Shown here piece by piece: positions 9,382-20,864 of a DNA stretch of 64,000 nucleotides. This DNA comes from JAKLQR01 sp963753165 (GTDB lineage: Bacteria; Nitrospirota; Thermodesulfovibrionia; Thermodesulfovibrionales; SM23-35). The stretch is from the NCBI GenBank assembly GCA_963753165.1, contig CAVWBP010000014.1, forward strand, positions 1-64,000. Direction: 5' to 3'. Both the position numbers and the translations under genes were made by a program. The notes beneath the pieces are model-generated. The model was not told the origin of the DNA and did no database searches. It saw only the letters and a program-made list of their open reading frames with translations. Positions within the stretch are counted from its first letter, which is position 1; the number at the start of each line of letters is the position of its first letter.

Positions 9382-12300
9382 CTAACTATCTGTGGTGTGT
9401 ATCCTCACCTCGACCGAGTGTTCCTGATGGTCGTCAACAAGGGTAATAGCCTTTTCATGTTGCTCAACGCCGTCGACTGTTACAATCTTCTCGCCATTTC
9501 CGGCGTGCGTTTGCAGGACAGTGATATGGTAGAGAGTTTCCCGGTATCGGTAGTGTACCTTGAACGTCTCCCAGTCCGAAGGTAGGCACGGTGCGAAACT
9601 CAGTTTATCTATTTCAAGCCGCAGCCCCAGAAGTGATTCTACGATAAGTCGGTACATCCATCCGGCAGATCCCGTGTACCATGTCCATCCACCGCGACCG
9701 GTGTAAGGAGGGAGCGCATAAACGTCAGCCGCGATGACATAAGGTTCTACCTTGTAGGTCTCAATGCCCTCTGGAGATTTCGCATGGTTTATCGGGTTGA
9801 TCATCGCCAGCAGTTCCCACGCGCGTTTGTTGTCGCCTATCTGAGCGAACGCCATTGCCGTCCAGATTGCTGCATGAGTGTACTGTCCGCCATTTTCCCT
9901 GACGCCGGGAACGTACCCTTTTATATAGCCGGGATTCAAATTCGACTTGTCAAACGGTGGATCCAGGAGTTGGACCAGCGCATGCTCTCGGTGAACAAGG
10001 CGCCTATCCACCGCTTCCATTGCAATGCGCGAGCGCTCGATATCCCCGGCACCGGAGAGAATAGACCAGCTTTGCGCAATGGAATCAATCTGGCATTCGG
10101 GATTACTCGCCGATCCGAGCGGGGATCCGTCGTCGAAGTAAGCACGGCGATACCATTCACCGTCCCAACCATTTTGCTCGATGTTCCTCTGCAGCCGGGC
10201 CGCCTCCTTCTCACAGCGTTCGACAAAGGGTAAGTCTCCATGTATGCGTGCAATATCAGTGAACCGCATGAGCACTTCATAGAGGAAGAATCCCAACCAT
10301 ACACTTTCGCCTTTGCCGTGTTCGCCCACAACGTTCATGCCGTCGTTCCAATCACCCGATCCGATGAGCGGCAGGCCGTGTACGCCAAAGCTGATGCCTC
10401 TCAGGATAGCCCGCACACAGTGATCGTACAAACTGGCCGCTTGTGCAGACCTTTTGGGAAGATCGTAATACGAGTCTTCGTCTGTATTTATCGGTCGGCC
10501 CTCGATGAAGTAGACGGGTTCATCCAGCAATCCGGTGTCCCCGGTGCTAAGAACATAACGGCACGTAGCCAATGGCAACCAGAGGAAATCGTCCGAACAG
10601 TGCGTACGCACGCCGCGACCCGACGGAGGATGCCACCAATGCTGGACATCTCCCTCCTGGAACTGACGGGCAGCACAAAGGAGGAGGTGCTCGCGCACGA
10701 GAGTCGGCTCGGTGTGGATGAGCGCCATCACGTCCTGCAACTGATCACGGAAACCAAAGGCGCCCCCCGACTGGTAGTATCCGCTGCGCGCCCAAAGGCG
10801 GCACGCTATAGTTTGGTATAAGAGCCAGCCGTTGGTCAGGACATTGACAGACTGATCGGGTGTTTCGACATTCACTGCGCCGAGCGTGTGATTCCAGTAC
10901 TGCCAGACCGTTTCAAGTGCACTGCGCGCAGCAGCAGATCCACGAAAGCGTCGCAGCAGGTTGCTGGCGTCGTTGGCATCTTGCCCTGCGCCGAGCCTGA
11001 AGATAATCTCACGCTCTTGTCCGTCGGCTAACTCGAATGGTACCTGGATAGCAGCGCAGGGATCCAAAGCGGCCCCTACCTTCCCGGAAAGCCGAGATCG
11101 CCTCATCGCGGCCGGACTCCGAAGCGTGCCGTTACGTCCAAGGAATTCAGTCCTGTCGCCGCTTAAGCTCCGGTTCATATCGTCTACATCGAAGAAAGCG
11201 ATCCGATCGCGAAACTCCGTGTTATATGGGTTGCGTGCGAAGAGCGCGCCGCTATTCGGGTCAATTTCGGTGATCACGTGCATGGCCGATTTCGGTCGCA
11301 GGTCTCCAAGTACCCATTCAGCGTATCCGGTAGCGGAGAGTCGGCGTGATCGCCCCGACTCGTTTCGTACTTTGAGCACCGTGAACTTGATCGGTGCGTC
11401 CAGGGCCACGTAAACCCATACCTCTGAGTGGATGCCGCGCTCCGTGTGCTCGAAGACGCTGTAGCCAAATCCGTGCCGGGTGACGTAAGGCGTCACTCCG
11501 CGGCTGGGCAGCGGCGTGGGAGACCAAAAGTGGCCGCGCTCTTCGTCACGGATGTAAAACGCCTCTCCGTTCGAATCGCTCACGGGATCGTTCCCCCAGG
11601 GAGTGAGGCGGAACTCATGGGCATTTTCGCTCCAGGTATAGGCAAGCCCGCTTTCTGAAATGACGGACCCAAAGTGCGGGTTTGCCAGCACATTCACCCA
11701 CGGCGCCGGCGTCACCTGGCCGTGCGCAGTCGTAATGACGTACTCACGCCCATCCGGGGTGAATCCGCCCAGCCCATTAAAAAACTTCAGGTCGTGGCGA
11801 GGCAACGCAGCGACCGCCAGGGGTTCAGAGACGATGGGTTCGGGTCGGTGTAAGGAGCGGTACTGGTACTTCCACAAAACTGCGACGGTTGATCTGGTCC
11901 GATAGCGCCCCCCGTCTATCGGTGATGATAGCGCGGGCGACCGTTTGGATTAGGATTCGGTCCTCCTCCGATATCTGATCCGCAGGTCTTACGAAGATGC
12001 CGCCGGGTCGATCGGTCACATTGGCTTCGATGCCTGCTGCAATGAGTCCCATGATCTGGTCGTGAAGAAGTTGCCGGTAACCAGCGTGATCTTCGTTCCA
12101 GATCATCAGGTCCACCGCCAGTCCTTTCAAGCGCCAGTAGGCGTGGGCCTGCACGAGTTGTCGCACCAGGTCGATATTGGCCGGATCTTCAATCTGCAGC
12201 AGCACGATCGGTAAATCACCGGATATAGCATAGCCCCATAAACCGGATTGCCCTCGGCGGTTCTTGACGAGGACTCCAGGTTCAGCACGCAGAGAGGAAT

Positions 12301-15300
12301 TGGCAAAGATCACAGAACTGGCGAGGTGTCCGTAGAGTTGCGCGTCTGCGTCAGTTGCGTTGATCTGCCGCAGAAGTACCTGGCTGTGTGTCCATGCCAG
12401 GTCAAAGACGCGGTCCGCGAGTCGTCGATCCTGGTATTTCTCGACAAGGCTCAGACAGCCGTCGCGGGTTTCCCCGATGCCGGAGACAATATTTATCGTT
12501 ACCGATTCTTCCGGATCAAGTGTTATTCGATAACGAACAGCAACAATCGGGTCGAGCACCGAGCCCTCACTACCCGAGAGCGCCCCAGTAAAAAAATCAG
12601 CTGCCCCGCTCATAGCTTGCGGGTTTTCAACGGTGTTTCCGCGGCCGATGAACTGCATGCGATCGGTCTCATAGGAGACTTCTCCGGTCTCCGCCCCATG
12701 CACGACCATCATGTGAAACATCCAGGGCGCCTTCTCCTCGATGGAGCGGGGCCGGCGGGTGCATAGGATCGCCCGCTGCTTGCGGATGATCTCGGTCTGA
12801 ACAAAAAGATTACTGAACGCCGGATGCAGTGCATCCGCAGCAGGAGGTGCAAGAACTACTTCCGCGTAACTCGTAATATCGATCGCTCTGCGCGTCCGGG
12901 AACGGTTGATGATGCGCACCCGGCGCAGCTCGATATCATCCTCGGGTGAAACAGCGATCTCAGAATGGGTATCGTAGTCGTGGTTCCGGCAGCGAAACTC
13001 GGCTCGCCCTTCCGAGAAAATCGCTTCATACTTCTCCGTCCGTTTGAGTGTTGGTTGATATGCGGTTGACCAGACTTCCCCGCTCGTCACGTCGCGGAGG
13101 TAACAGAACGTGCCCCAGTTGTCGCAGGTACTGTCTTCGCGCCAGCGGGTGACTGCAATGTCCTTCCAATGACTGTAACCCCCGCCCGCATTCGTGATCA
13201 TCACGTGGTATCTGCCGTTCGACAACAACTGCACTTCCGGAACCGGCGTATCCGGGCTGCTGAAAACGCGCACCGGCGCTCTCTCCTCACTATCGGAAGC
13301 CACATGCAAGTCGTAGAGTTCGGCGGTGTGCGAATAGAAAGCCGTGGCCTTTGGGATTCGCTCCTGGAGCAACAATATGGTCGCCTGGAACAAGGGATTC
13401 GACTCGAATCTCTTCTGCATTGGACGGTTTAGGAGTAGAGAGGCAAGAGAGAGGAAGCTCATTCCCTCGTGATGTGCCATAAAGGACCGGACCACCGCGG
13501 TCGATTGTCCGCGCGGCAGACGCGAAGGAGTGTAGTCAATCGCTTCATAGAAGCCATACTTCCCTTCAAATCCTTCGGCAGCGAGTCGTTGCAGATTCAG
13601 ACAAGCCTCCCCGGGATCTATCATCAGCGCAAGCGCAGAGGCATAGGGTGCAATTACCAGATCCTCGGCGAGTCCCCGTTTGAGCCCTAAGCCGGGAACG
13701 CCAAACGCTCGATACTGGTAGTTAAGATGGACATCGATCGTGTTGTAGCCGGATTCCGAAATGCCCCAGGGCACTCCGCGCTTCTTTCCATATTCGATCT
13801 GCTTGGCCACAGCTGTCTTATATGTCTGGTCGAGCAGTGTGTGTTCGTACGTTGGCATTACCAATAATGGCATGAGGTACTCGAACATAGATCCGCTCCA
13901 CGAAAGGAGAATCGGGTCTCCACCGACGGTAGTAAGCAGACGCCCAAGGGCAAACCAGCTCGACTGCGGCAGTTGTCCCTGCGCAATCGCCACAAAACTG
14001 CATAATCTCGCTTCTGAAGCCAGCAGATCGTAGTAACTGGAGTCTCGTCTGTGCTCACTGAGGTTGTACCCAATAGCCATGAGATGACTCGCTTTGTCGA
14101 ACAGGAAGTCATACTCCATATGGCTGAGTTCACTTGCCTGCAATGCAAGGCGTTCGATAACCGCAATCCTTGTCCTGGCGCGATAACTCGCCTCCATTAT
14201 AATCCGTCGAAACTCATTAAGCCACGCACGCTCCTCGGGCATCGCATTCAAGCTGAGCCGATGCTCGATTGCCGGCAGCAACTCCATCTCAAGTCTTGCC
14301 ACTTCGTGCAGTGTTGGGATATTGCCAATACCGGGAAACTCGTGGAGTCTGTCCGAAGTTGCCGGCAGCATTATCCAGGGAGCGAGAAAGGTCAGCTCAT
14401 CGATGGCATCCTGAAATTGCCCGGCGAAGGCGAGCGCCCACCACTTTGCCTTACTCTCGCGATCGGCATCATTGGAATCCAAGTTAGCGACTATTTCCGC
14501 AGTGGAAGTTGCAAGTTTATCAAGGAACAGCCATGCTGCTACAAGTGTGGCAGGAGGGTTATCGGATGCAGACTCCAGATCTTTCTGAAGTTCAACAAGT
14601 TTGACCGGTGCAGATCCTTCCATAGTATCCATGAGGACCTTTAATGTGTCGTTAAGCCCAACAAAAAAACGCGTTTCCAGGATTTTTTGATCGGGAAGTG
14701 CGAGCAACCCTGGCTGTAATGTCAGCAGATGGGCCGCAAGGTTCCCGCTGTCCACCGTTGAAATGTACATAGGTTGCAACGGTTTCAGAGACTGCGTGTT
14801 GTACCAGTTGAAGAAGTGGCCCCGGTGTCGTTCCAGTGTTTCCATCGTCTTGAGTGCATTCGCAGTGCGCCCTATGAGCTTTCCGGCCGAAATGTAGCCG
14901 AAGTCATAGGCAGACAAATTCGCAAGCAGCGCAAGTCCCATGTTGGTTGGTGACGTGCTATGTGCGACCCCCTTAACGGGATGCTCCTGATAGTTATCAG
15001 GCGGCAACCAATGGTCTTCCGGGCCTACGAATGTCTCGAAAAACGCCCAGGTTTTCCGGGAAAGCTTCCTGAGAAAGATGGTTTGGTCATTCGTCAGTCT
15101 TGCTCTGCGGCGGGAGAGCGGACGGCTGATCCACCACGCAATAGCAGGTGAAGCAAACCAGAGACCCAGTATAGGCAAGGCTACAGCTAAAGCGGCCGGC
15201 CTTGAAAGCGTTAAATAAATCACCGCTACAAGGGTAAGAATAGGGGCAATCCACATCGTTCGATAGGAGGCGTAGAGACTCGCGTTATTACGATCCGGCT

Positions 15301-18137
15301 CACCCGACGGACTCCATTCAAGAAGTCGTTTGCGCGTGACCAGCATTCGCCAGAGCGTTCGCACAATCGCATCCAGACTGAAGAACACTTCGTAGGGGAG
15401 GCACACAAGCGTAAATGAAGACTGAACAAAGCGCCTGCCGGCGGAACGCACTGCAGCAGCGAGGTGCTGACCCATAAGCACATCTTTCGTCTTCTGAAGT
15501 ATCTCCAGAATAGAGGTAATCAAAGAAGGAATCAGGATGATTCCGATGACCGACAAGGTCCAAAACCAGGGTGATGACAAGAATGTCCAACCGACCAACA
15601 ACAGGAGTGTCAGGGCAGCAGGCACGAGACTGCGCCGAAGATTATCGATGAGCTTCCACCGGGACAGCCCCGAGAGCAAATTCTTCCGACACCGCCTGCC
15701 CTGGCTGTGCCTAAGACCAGGGAGACATGGCAGCAGCCACCGCACAAGCTGCCAATCACCGCGGATCCAACGATGACGGCGGGCCACATCTGCGCTGTAG
15801 CGGGAGGGATATTCTTCGTATAACTGCACATCGTTCAACAGTCCCGCCCGCGCATAGCATCCTTCCAGAAGATCGTGGCTCAGGATACGGTTCTCGGGGA
15901 AACGTCCGCTGAGCGCCAGGTCGAATGCATCGACATCATAGATGCCCTTGCCGATGAACGAGCCTTCATGGAACAGGTCCTGATAAACATCAGAAACAGC
16001 GCGCGTGTATGGATCGATGCCCGGCTCACTCCCGTACATTCGTGCATACCGCGACCGGTTTGTGCCCGGCAGGCTGACAGAAACTCGTGGCTGAAGGATA
16101 CCATACCCCTCACAGACACGCTGCTTGTCTTCGTTGTATTGCGCACGATTCAGAGGATGCGCCATGGCTCCCACAAACTGCCACGCTGCATCGCGCGGTA
16201 GCTGCGTATCCGTGTCAAGGGTGATCACATACTTCACAGTTGATAAGACTGCAGTGTTACCAACAACAAGCGAGAAATGTTTCCCTGAGGCGCCGCGCAG
16301 AAACGAATTCAATTCCGCAAGCTTTCCTCTCTTACGCTCGTAACCCATCCAAACCCGCTCCTGAGGATTCCATCGGCGGGGTCGATGGAAAAGGAAGAAA
16401 GCATCGTCTTTTCCTCGCCTGTATTTTATATTCAGTTCTTCGATTTTTTGCCGGACTAGCCGCAACAGCGGTTCGTCTTCAGGAATCGTTTCCTCGTCCG
16501 CATCTCGAAAATCAGTCAACAGACCGAAGTGCAGGTTATCATCCCTGATTGGCCAGGAACCGGACTTCAAGCGCCTCGATCAGATTCTCGATGTTCTGAG
16601 TGCTTATGAGCATAGTCGGGACTACGGCTAGAGCACGCGATTCCGGCGGAATTCCTTTGGAGAAGTCCATTTTCGGCAATGGATGCGGGGACACCAGCAA
16701 CGTAGCAAGCCAGTTCACCAGTGCTACCGCCAGGTGACTTGCGCAGAAAAGCGAGAGGGTCCCAACCAGCGCGAGTAACCAACCGTGCACCCCACCGTTA
16801 TGAGCCTTTACCAGCAAGCCACCGGTGAAGATCACGGTTATCAGCATGATTGCGCCCAGATAGAAGAGCAGAGGGAACCGGCGGCCAATTCTCTGAAGTG
16901 CCTCAAGGGCGGAAAGGCGCACCTCCGCCGTTCGTTCGAGCTGTGGAACTCCCTTGTCGATCAGGTAGAAGCCGACATGTGCCGCTCGATCGTCACTGCC
17001 TTTCCCTGCTGCAGCCTCGTGCGCAAGTTGTATCGCTTTACGCGCCACCTCGCCTTCGGACAGCCGGCTGCTCTTCGCTATCTTCTCCACCACGTGACGG
17101 TAGCGGTCACGGGTCGAAAAATCCATCTTGCTGTAGACACCACCAGTGTCCTCTCGCAGAGTCTGTTCAACTATGCTCATCGTCTCGACGAACTCGCGCC
17201 AGTCCATCGTCCCAAGAAATCGGAGACTGGTGATGCTGTTGCTTATAGAAACCTGGTCGGCGGCCTGCTGCTGGTTCTCCGTCTGCACCAACTGTTCAAT
17301 CGTCAGACTACACTCGGCAAGTTGCTGTTCAATCCAGGTGAGAGGCATTGCCAACGCGGGACTATGTCCCTGCAACCGGCGCGTAAATTCCGCAACAAAC
17401 GAACTCACCATCGGCGGGTTTGAGCGCGCCATGTCCGCAATCGCTAAAATAAGGCTTTTCGGATCCTTTCCCGCGATATCTGTCATCTTATCCGCCCAAT
17501 AGTCAGCGAGGTTTCGGTCTATTCTATCAGCGGCAATCCGGGTCCCAATGCGCCGGAGATTTTCGATCAGCGCCAGGCGCAACATGATGGGAATTGCCCA
17601 CAATTCTCCCAACTTCAGGGAGGTGACCGTCTGGTAGGCTGTAACAAAACTGCTGAGACTTTCCGGGTCCACCCTTCCATCGCCGTGCGAGATCATCTCC
17701 AGCGCGATGTCATAGACGCGCGGAAGCCTGGCCGATTGACCATTCAGCAGTCGAGGCAGTTCCCGGCTGTACCCCTTTGGCAAGTGATTTCTGGCTGTCC
17801 GAATCTGCTCTTCAATAAGATAGAAGTTATCGAGCAGCCATTCCCCTGCCGGTGTAATACGGCGGGTTGCCTTAATAGCCTCCGTCAGCAGGTCGCGGAC
17901 TCCAAGCAGCACGCTTTCATTCTCAGCCAGCCGCGTCAGAAGCCGGTCCCGTGCATGTCCCAGCCCCAACTTGTGCAAGCTTGCCAGGGTTTTACCATGC
18001 TGTTCCATCTGATCGCTGCTGAACAGTTCTGATCGCAGCGGTGGCTCTTTGTCAGCGCATTTTTGTGTCTGGCTTTTTCCGCGGAGCCACGTCCGAAAAT
18101 GGAAAAGGTTTCCAAAAATGCTATTGCTTATCTTCAA
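9382..18137 (-). CDS. cyclic beta-1,2-glucan synthase (frameshifted)
   Basis: Giant NdvB/Cgs-type membrane protein of about 2,900 residues that makes cyclic osmoregulated periplasmic glucan. The TTG start at 18137 has AAGGAG 9 nt upstream. Order of parts: cytosolic N-terminus; two membrane segments (about 430-485); glycosyltransferase domain with DTDTQLPRDAAW and RRHRWIRGDWQ; more membrane segments; a glycoamylase-like domain (GVPWGISESGYNTIDVHLNY); and a GH94 region. A C-terminal GH94 phosphorylase-like domain with IGSGDWNDGMN controls ring size in characterised Cgs. The frame breaks at a C3 run 16543-16545 (removing one base gives FLANQDDNLHFG) and near 11850. Similarity continues across both breaks. 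It is apparently monocistronic, with a palindrome 120-140 bp upstream. Confidence 0.88.
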
Positions 18138-18542
18138 TTATGAGGTCTCCTTTTGAGAAACGAAGTCTCAGCAAATAGGATTGCAATCAGGGTAGTGGCT
18201 TTGGCTATCCCCTTTCGGTAGTCAGTGTTCATGTTTCTTGGTGAAGCGTCTATGATGGTATCATAAGCTTTGATACCATTGTGCTGTTCAGCGATCGAGA
18301 ACAGGTTGGTGAGCCCGGCTCTTGTGTATCGTCAAACCGGAGGAGTAAATTTAATAATGTCGATCTGTACTATAAAGTATTATAGCAGACCGCTATCTTA
18401 AAGAATCTTGCACCTATAGGACTAATGCCTCTCTACGAAGAACAAACTGAAATAGAAACAGCATTTTTGTCTGAAGCTCTCTTATCAGGAATTAAACTGC
18501 ACAAGAAATTGTATTCTTCTTGCGTTTGAATTCTGATTCCTG
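18138..18542. other. intergenic region upstream of the glucan synthase
   Basis: 405 bp holding the ribosome site of the glucan synthase (18150-18160) and the perfect 9-bp inverted repeat listed separately. No coding potential was seen on either strand. Confidence 0.5.
18255..18279. promoter_or_regulatory. inverted repeat, candidate operator
   Basis: ATGGTATCA, 7-nt spacer, TGATACCAT: a perfect 9-bp inverted repeat 118-142 bp upstream of the glucan synthase start. The size and symmetry fit a dimeric regulator site. No T-run follows, so it is unlikely to be a terminator. Confidence 0.45.
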
Positions 18543-18656
18543 TTACGGGTTTTTTGGTTGTTGCTTATCCTGCTTCTTTTTTGCCTCTTGATCATGTTTT
18601 TTTATTTTCTGTTTCTGTACCTTGTTCTTATCCTTCTTGCCGCCTTTGTCTCCCAT
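18543..18656 (-). CDS. 37-residue lysine/glutamine-rich small protein
   Basis: ATG at 18656 preceded by AAGGA at 8-nt spacing. The product begins MGDKGGKKDKNK and ends KQDKQQPKNP. It is about one third Lys and one sixth Gln, with no hydrophobic stretch. Short proteins opening MGDKG-GKKDK recur in many bacteria as uncharacterised conserved proteins (my recollection of the family, not a search). The complementary strand has a hydrophobic ORF that is merely its antisense. Function unknown; the composition suggests nucleic-acid or ribosome contact. Confidence 0.65.
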   Translation of the reverse strand: MGDKGGKKDKNKVQKQKIKKHDQEAKKKQDKQQPKNP

Positions 18657-18987
18657 TGCATGTATCCTTTCTTGTTGTGTAGTCAACTTCTAGGCATGAG
18701 GCGCTCTCTTGTGTTGCCAGTTCTGGTTTTGCATATCTTGTTTACACTGAAGGCCAAGCAGTGATTATTTAGCTTCTGCATATCTCCAAAAATCTTATCA
18801 TACTTGCTTGTTTTTTACAGTTTCTTTTTTACACGGATGAGATATGAAACACAAAGGATCCATGATGAAAAATGCAAAGTTCCTTAATAGAATCAAAAAA
18901 GAGATTTTTCCTGAAAATGTTTTATTCAGAGAATAGGCATGTGGGGAAAATAGCACAGGGAATTGAGGCTGGTTTAGATAAAACAGA
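18657..18987. other. AT-rich intergenic region
   Basis: 331 bp between the Lys-rich gene and the cyclic-nucleotide-binding protein gene. The only candidate is a 24-codon ORF beginning ATGATG at about 18861 with AAAGGAT ahead; I do not support it as a gene. Confidence 0.4.
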
Positions 18988-19443
18988 TCAGAAGAACGTT
19001 ACAATGCGATCAAAGGATTTTCTTAAACGATCTGATACCGTAAGGAGCATACCCTTCAGGAGTTTGGCTCCCAATTCAGGATTTGTGGCGATCAGTTTAT
19101 CAAGGCTTTCCTGAGTAATTATCGCGAGGGAGACATCTTCAAGTGCTACCGCGGTAACTTTCCTGAGACTGTCATCAAGGATGCATAATGCCCCCCTGCT
19201 ATATTTGCCCATAATCACATTCATGCCCCCGAACTCCGCCTCTTTTTTTATTTCCACCTTTCCTGAAGCAATAATAGCTATATAATCGAAAGGGTCCTCT
19301 TTTTTCCAGAGAGACTCGCCTGCAGGGATATTCTTGCTTTCAAAAAAAGCGGACAAATTCTCGATATCTTCATCACTCAGAAAATTGAATACGCTCTTTT
19401 TCCCTTTCATAGAAATATAGAGGTCTTTCAATACGCCATTCAT
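18988..19443 (-). CDS. cyclic nucleotide-binding domain protein
   Basis: 151 residues forming a single cNMP-binding (CRP/cap-family sensor) domain: FLSDEDIENLSAFFESKNIPAGESLWKKED, YIAIIASGKVEIKKEAEFG and a phosphate-binding-cassette-like GKYSRGALCILDDSLRKVTAVALEDVSLAIITQESL. No DNA-binding HTH follows; the protein ends after LLLTVSDRLRKSFDRI. ATG at 19443 is chosen because the preceding gene stops at 19445, immediately before it, and an upstream ATG would lie inside that gene. The canonical PBC arginine/serine pair is not obvious, so ligand binding is uncertain. Confidence 0.75.
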   Translation of the reverse strand: MNGVLKDLYISMKGKKSVFNFLSDEDIENLSAFFESKNIPAGESLWKKEDPFDYIAIIASGKVEIKKEAEFGGMNVIMGKYSRGALCILDDSLRKVTAVALEDVSLAIITQESLDKLIATNPELGAKLLKGMLLTVSDRLRKSFDRIVTFF

Positions 19444-19444
19444 A

Positions 19445-19828
19445 TTAAACCCACTCTCCGTCTTTCCATTTCTTCTTGCGTTTTTCAAGCATGACAAAAG
19501 CAAGCCATAGTTTTTCCATACTATCAAAATTATCAAAGTATGATGCATTGTCGCCCATTAAAACATTACTGAATGCTATGGCTAAATCCCAGGGCGTTGC
19601 ATATTTTTCTATTACCATCTCCTGCAGCTGGTCTTGTCTTGGAAGCCAAACAGCCTTTATTGTTTTTAAGTAAGTCTTCTTCTTTTCAAGATCACTTACA
19701 ATTGGCTGACATGGCGAAGTCAAGCCTAACGACATCGAGACAAAAAAGTCTCCAAAATCAGGTTTCCACTGCTTTTGCAATACTTTTGAACTTTCACACA
19801 TTTTGATATAGTCAGACGATTGATCCAT
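19445..19828 (-). CDS. hypothetical protein
   Basis: 127 residues, soluble, tryptophan-rich. It contains WKPDFGDFF near residue 20 and the motif AVWLPRQDQLQEMV in the middle, then WDLAIAFSNVL and a basic C-terminus KRKKKWKDGEW. I do not recognise the family. Its stop lies directly before the ATG of the cyclic-nucleotide-binding protein, so the two are probably co-translated. The ATG at 19828 follows a GGAGGTTT ribosome site. Confidence 0.6.
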   Translation of the reverse strand: MDQSSDYIKMCESSKVLQKQWKPDFGDFFVSMSLGLTSPCQPIVSDLEKKKTYLKTIKAVWLPRQDQLQEMVIEKYATPWDLAIAFSNVLMGDNASYFDNFDSMEKLWLAFVMLEKRKKKWKDGEWV

Positions 19829-20048
19829 AAAACCTCCGGATTGTTAAATCAGTTACATAAAAATTCTGAGGCCTACGTACATCCTTTTTTCAATAGTAAT
19901 CTTAAATACTCAATAAGTCTTATATATTGGCATAGTTAACATGCGAAGCTCAAAAGATCTATCGGCAAAATAAAAATATCTTCACTTTCTTCAGGCTTGC
20001 AAGTGCTATAGAGAGTCTGAAAACAAGCGTTTCTCACTTCCTTGCATT

Positions 20049-20180
20049 TCAATCAGCAGCTTTTTGAATGGATTCCCCAGCGCTTTCGACATCCTTTCCT
20101 ACTCCATGAAGCGTGTGACAACCAGTCAAAACTATTAAATAAATAACGGTTAAAACTGCTAAAACTAATTTTCTCAACAT
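20049..20180 (-). CDS. entericidin-like lipoprotein
   Basis: 43 residues: a short positively charged start (MLRKLV), hydrophobic stretch, lipobox VLTGC, then HTLHGVGKDVESAGESIQKAAD. The tail is the signature of the entericidin A/B family of tiny cell-envelope lipoproteins. ATG 20180 has a strong ribosome site (AAGGAG, 8 nt upstream). Entericidin EcnB is associated with stress-induced lysis in E. coli; here only family membership is supported. It lies near another tiny lipoprotein gene on the same strand. Confidence 0.8.
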   Translation of the reverse strand: MLRKLVLAVLTVIYLIVLTGCHTLHGVGKDVESAGESIQKAAD

Positions 20181-20285
20181 ATCACAACTCCTTTCCTTGT
20201 CATTGACAATATAATAACATTCACCCACGGGTAAACACCGTGGAACGCTACTGTGCATTAGATGTAATGCAAAAGGGCACTAATT

Positions 20286-20471
20286 TTATTTACAGTATCC
20301 TATATAATCACCATGCTTTAAATGTGCTTTCACCGCTGAGTCATCAACATGGATAGTTTTCCCTTTATGGCATATAGCAACTTTGTCACTGGATTTAGGA
20401 ACTCTGTCAATAACACACCCTAAACATGAAATCATTATAAGAGAGACAATCGTTTTCATGAATAAATTCAT
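20286..20471 (-). CDS. small lipoprotein with ICHKGKTI...AHLKHGD motif
   Basis: 61 residues with a signal peptide and lipobox (ISCLGC). The mature part contains VAICHKGKTIHVDDSAVKAHLKHGDYIGYC. The pattern ICH-x(n)-I-V-x-SAV-AHL-HGD-x-GxC recurs in extracytoplasmic proteins of many Gram-negatives, often as a small standalone domain. The two Cys and three His could bind a metal (inference). ATG 20471 follows an excellent AAGGAGG site. Confidence 0.65.
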   Translation of the reverse strand: MNLFMKTIVSLIMISCLGCVIDRVPKSSDKVAICHKGKTIHVDDSAVKAHLKHGDYIGYCK

Positions 20472-20864
20472 TGAAGCCTCCTTAACGTATGTCGTAAATG
20501 TTTCTTATCTTTAGAACGCTACTCCATTGTAGCAAATTTTATAGGTGTTTATTACTGTCGAGAATCAACAGCATTGAGAAATATCAGGTGTGAGGACTCA
20601 TATGTGAATTCGCACTTTCGGATAATGTGATCTCGGGTGCGTGCTATAGGGAGAAAGAGAGACAGGTCTTAAACCACTCAAAAGACTTCTTTCTCTCAGG
20701 AATAAATACTTTCACACATTCCGATAAATCGGGATTAGCACTCTGTGCAAGACACCTTGCCGGTGCTTATTTTACAGGATTAAGTATCTATCATCATGGC
20801 AGACGCCCAAAGCGTTTCTGTATAGTCATCCTATTTTTTTGAAGTGTGTGCTTTTCGTGTGCAA
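20472..20864. other. intergenic region
   Basis: 393 bp between the small lipoprotein and the methyltransferase gene. No supported gene, RNA or strong hairpin was seen. An open plus-strand frame (20627-20842) has no ribosome site and no recognisable sequence. Confidence 0.4.

Noticed and set aside
18558..18764. very hydrophobic 68-residue plus-strand ORF
   Set aside because: Antisense of the Lys-rich 37-residue gene, which has the better ribosome site; hydrophobicity follows from complementing AAG/AAA codons.
18861..19114. small plus-strand ORFs near 18.9 kb
   Set aside because: Short, overlap the cyclic-nucleotide-binding gene in antisense, no recognisable features.
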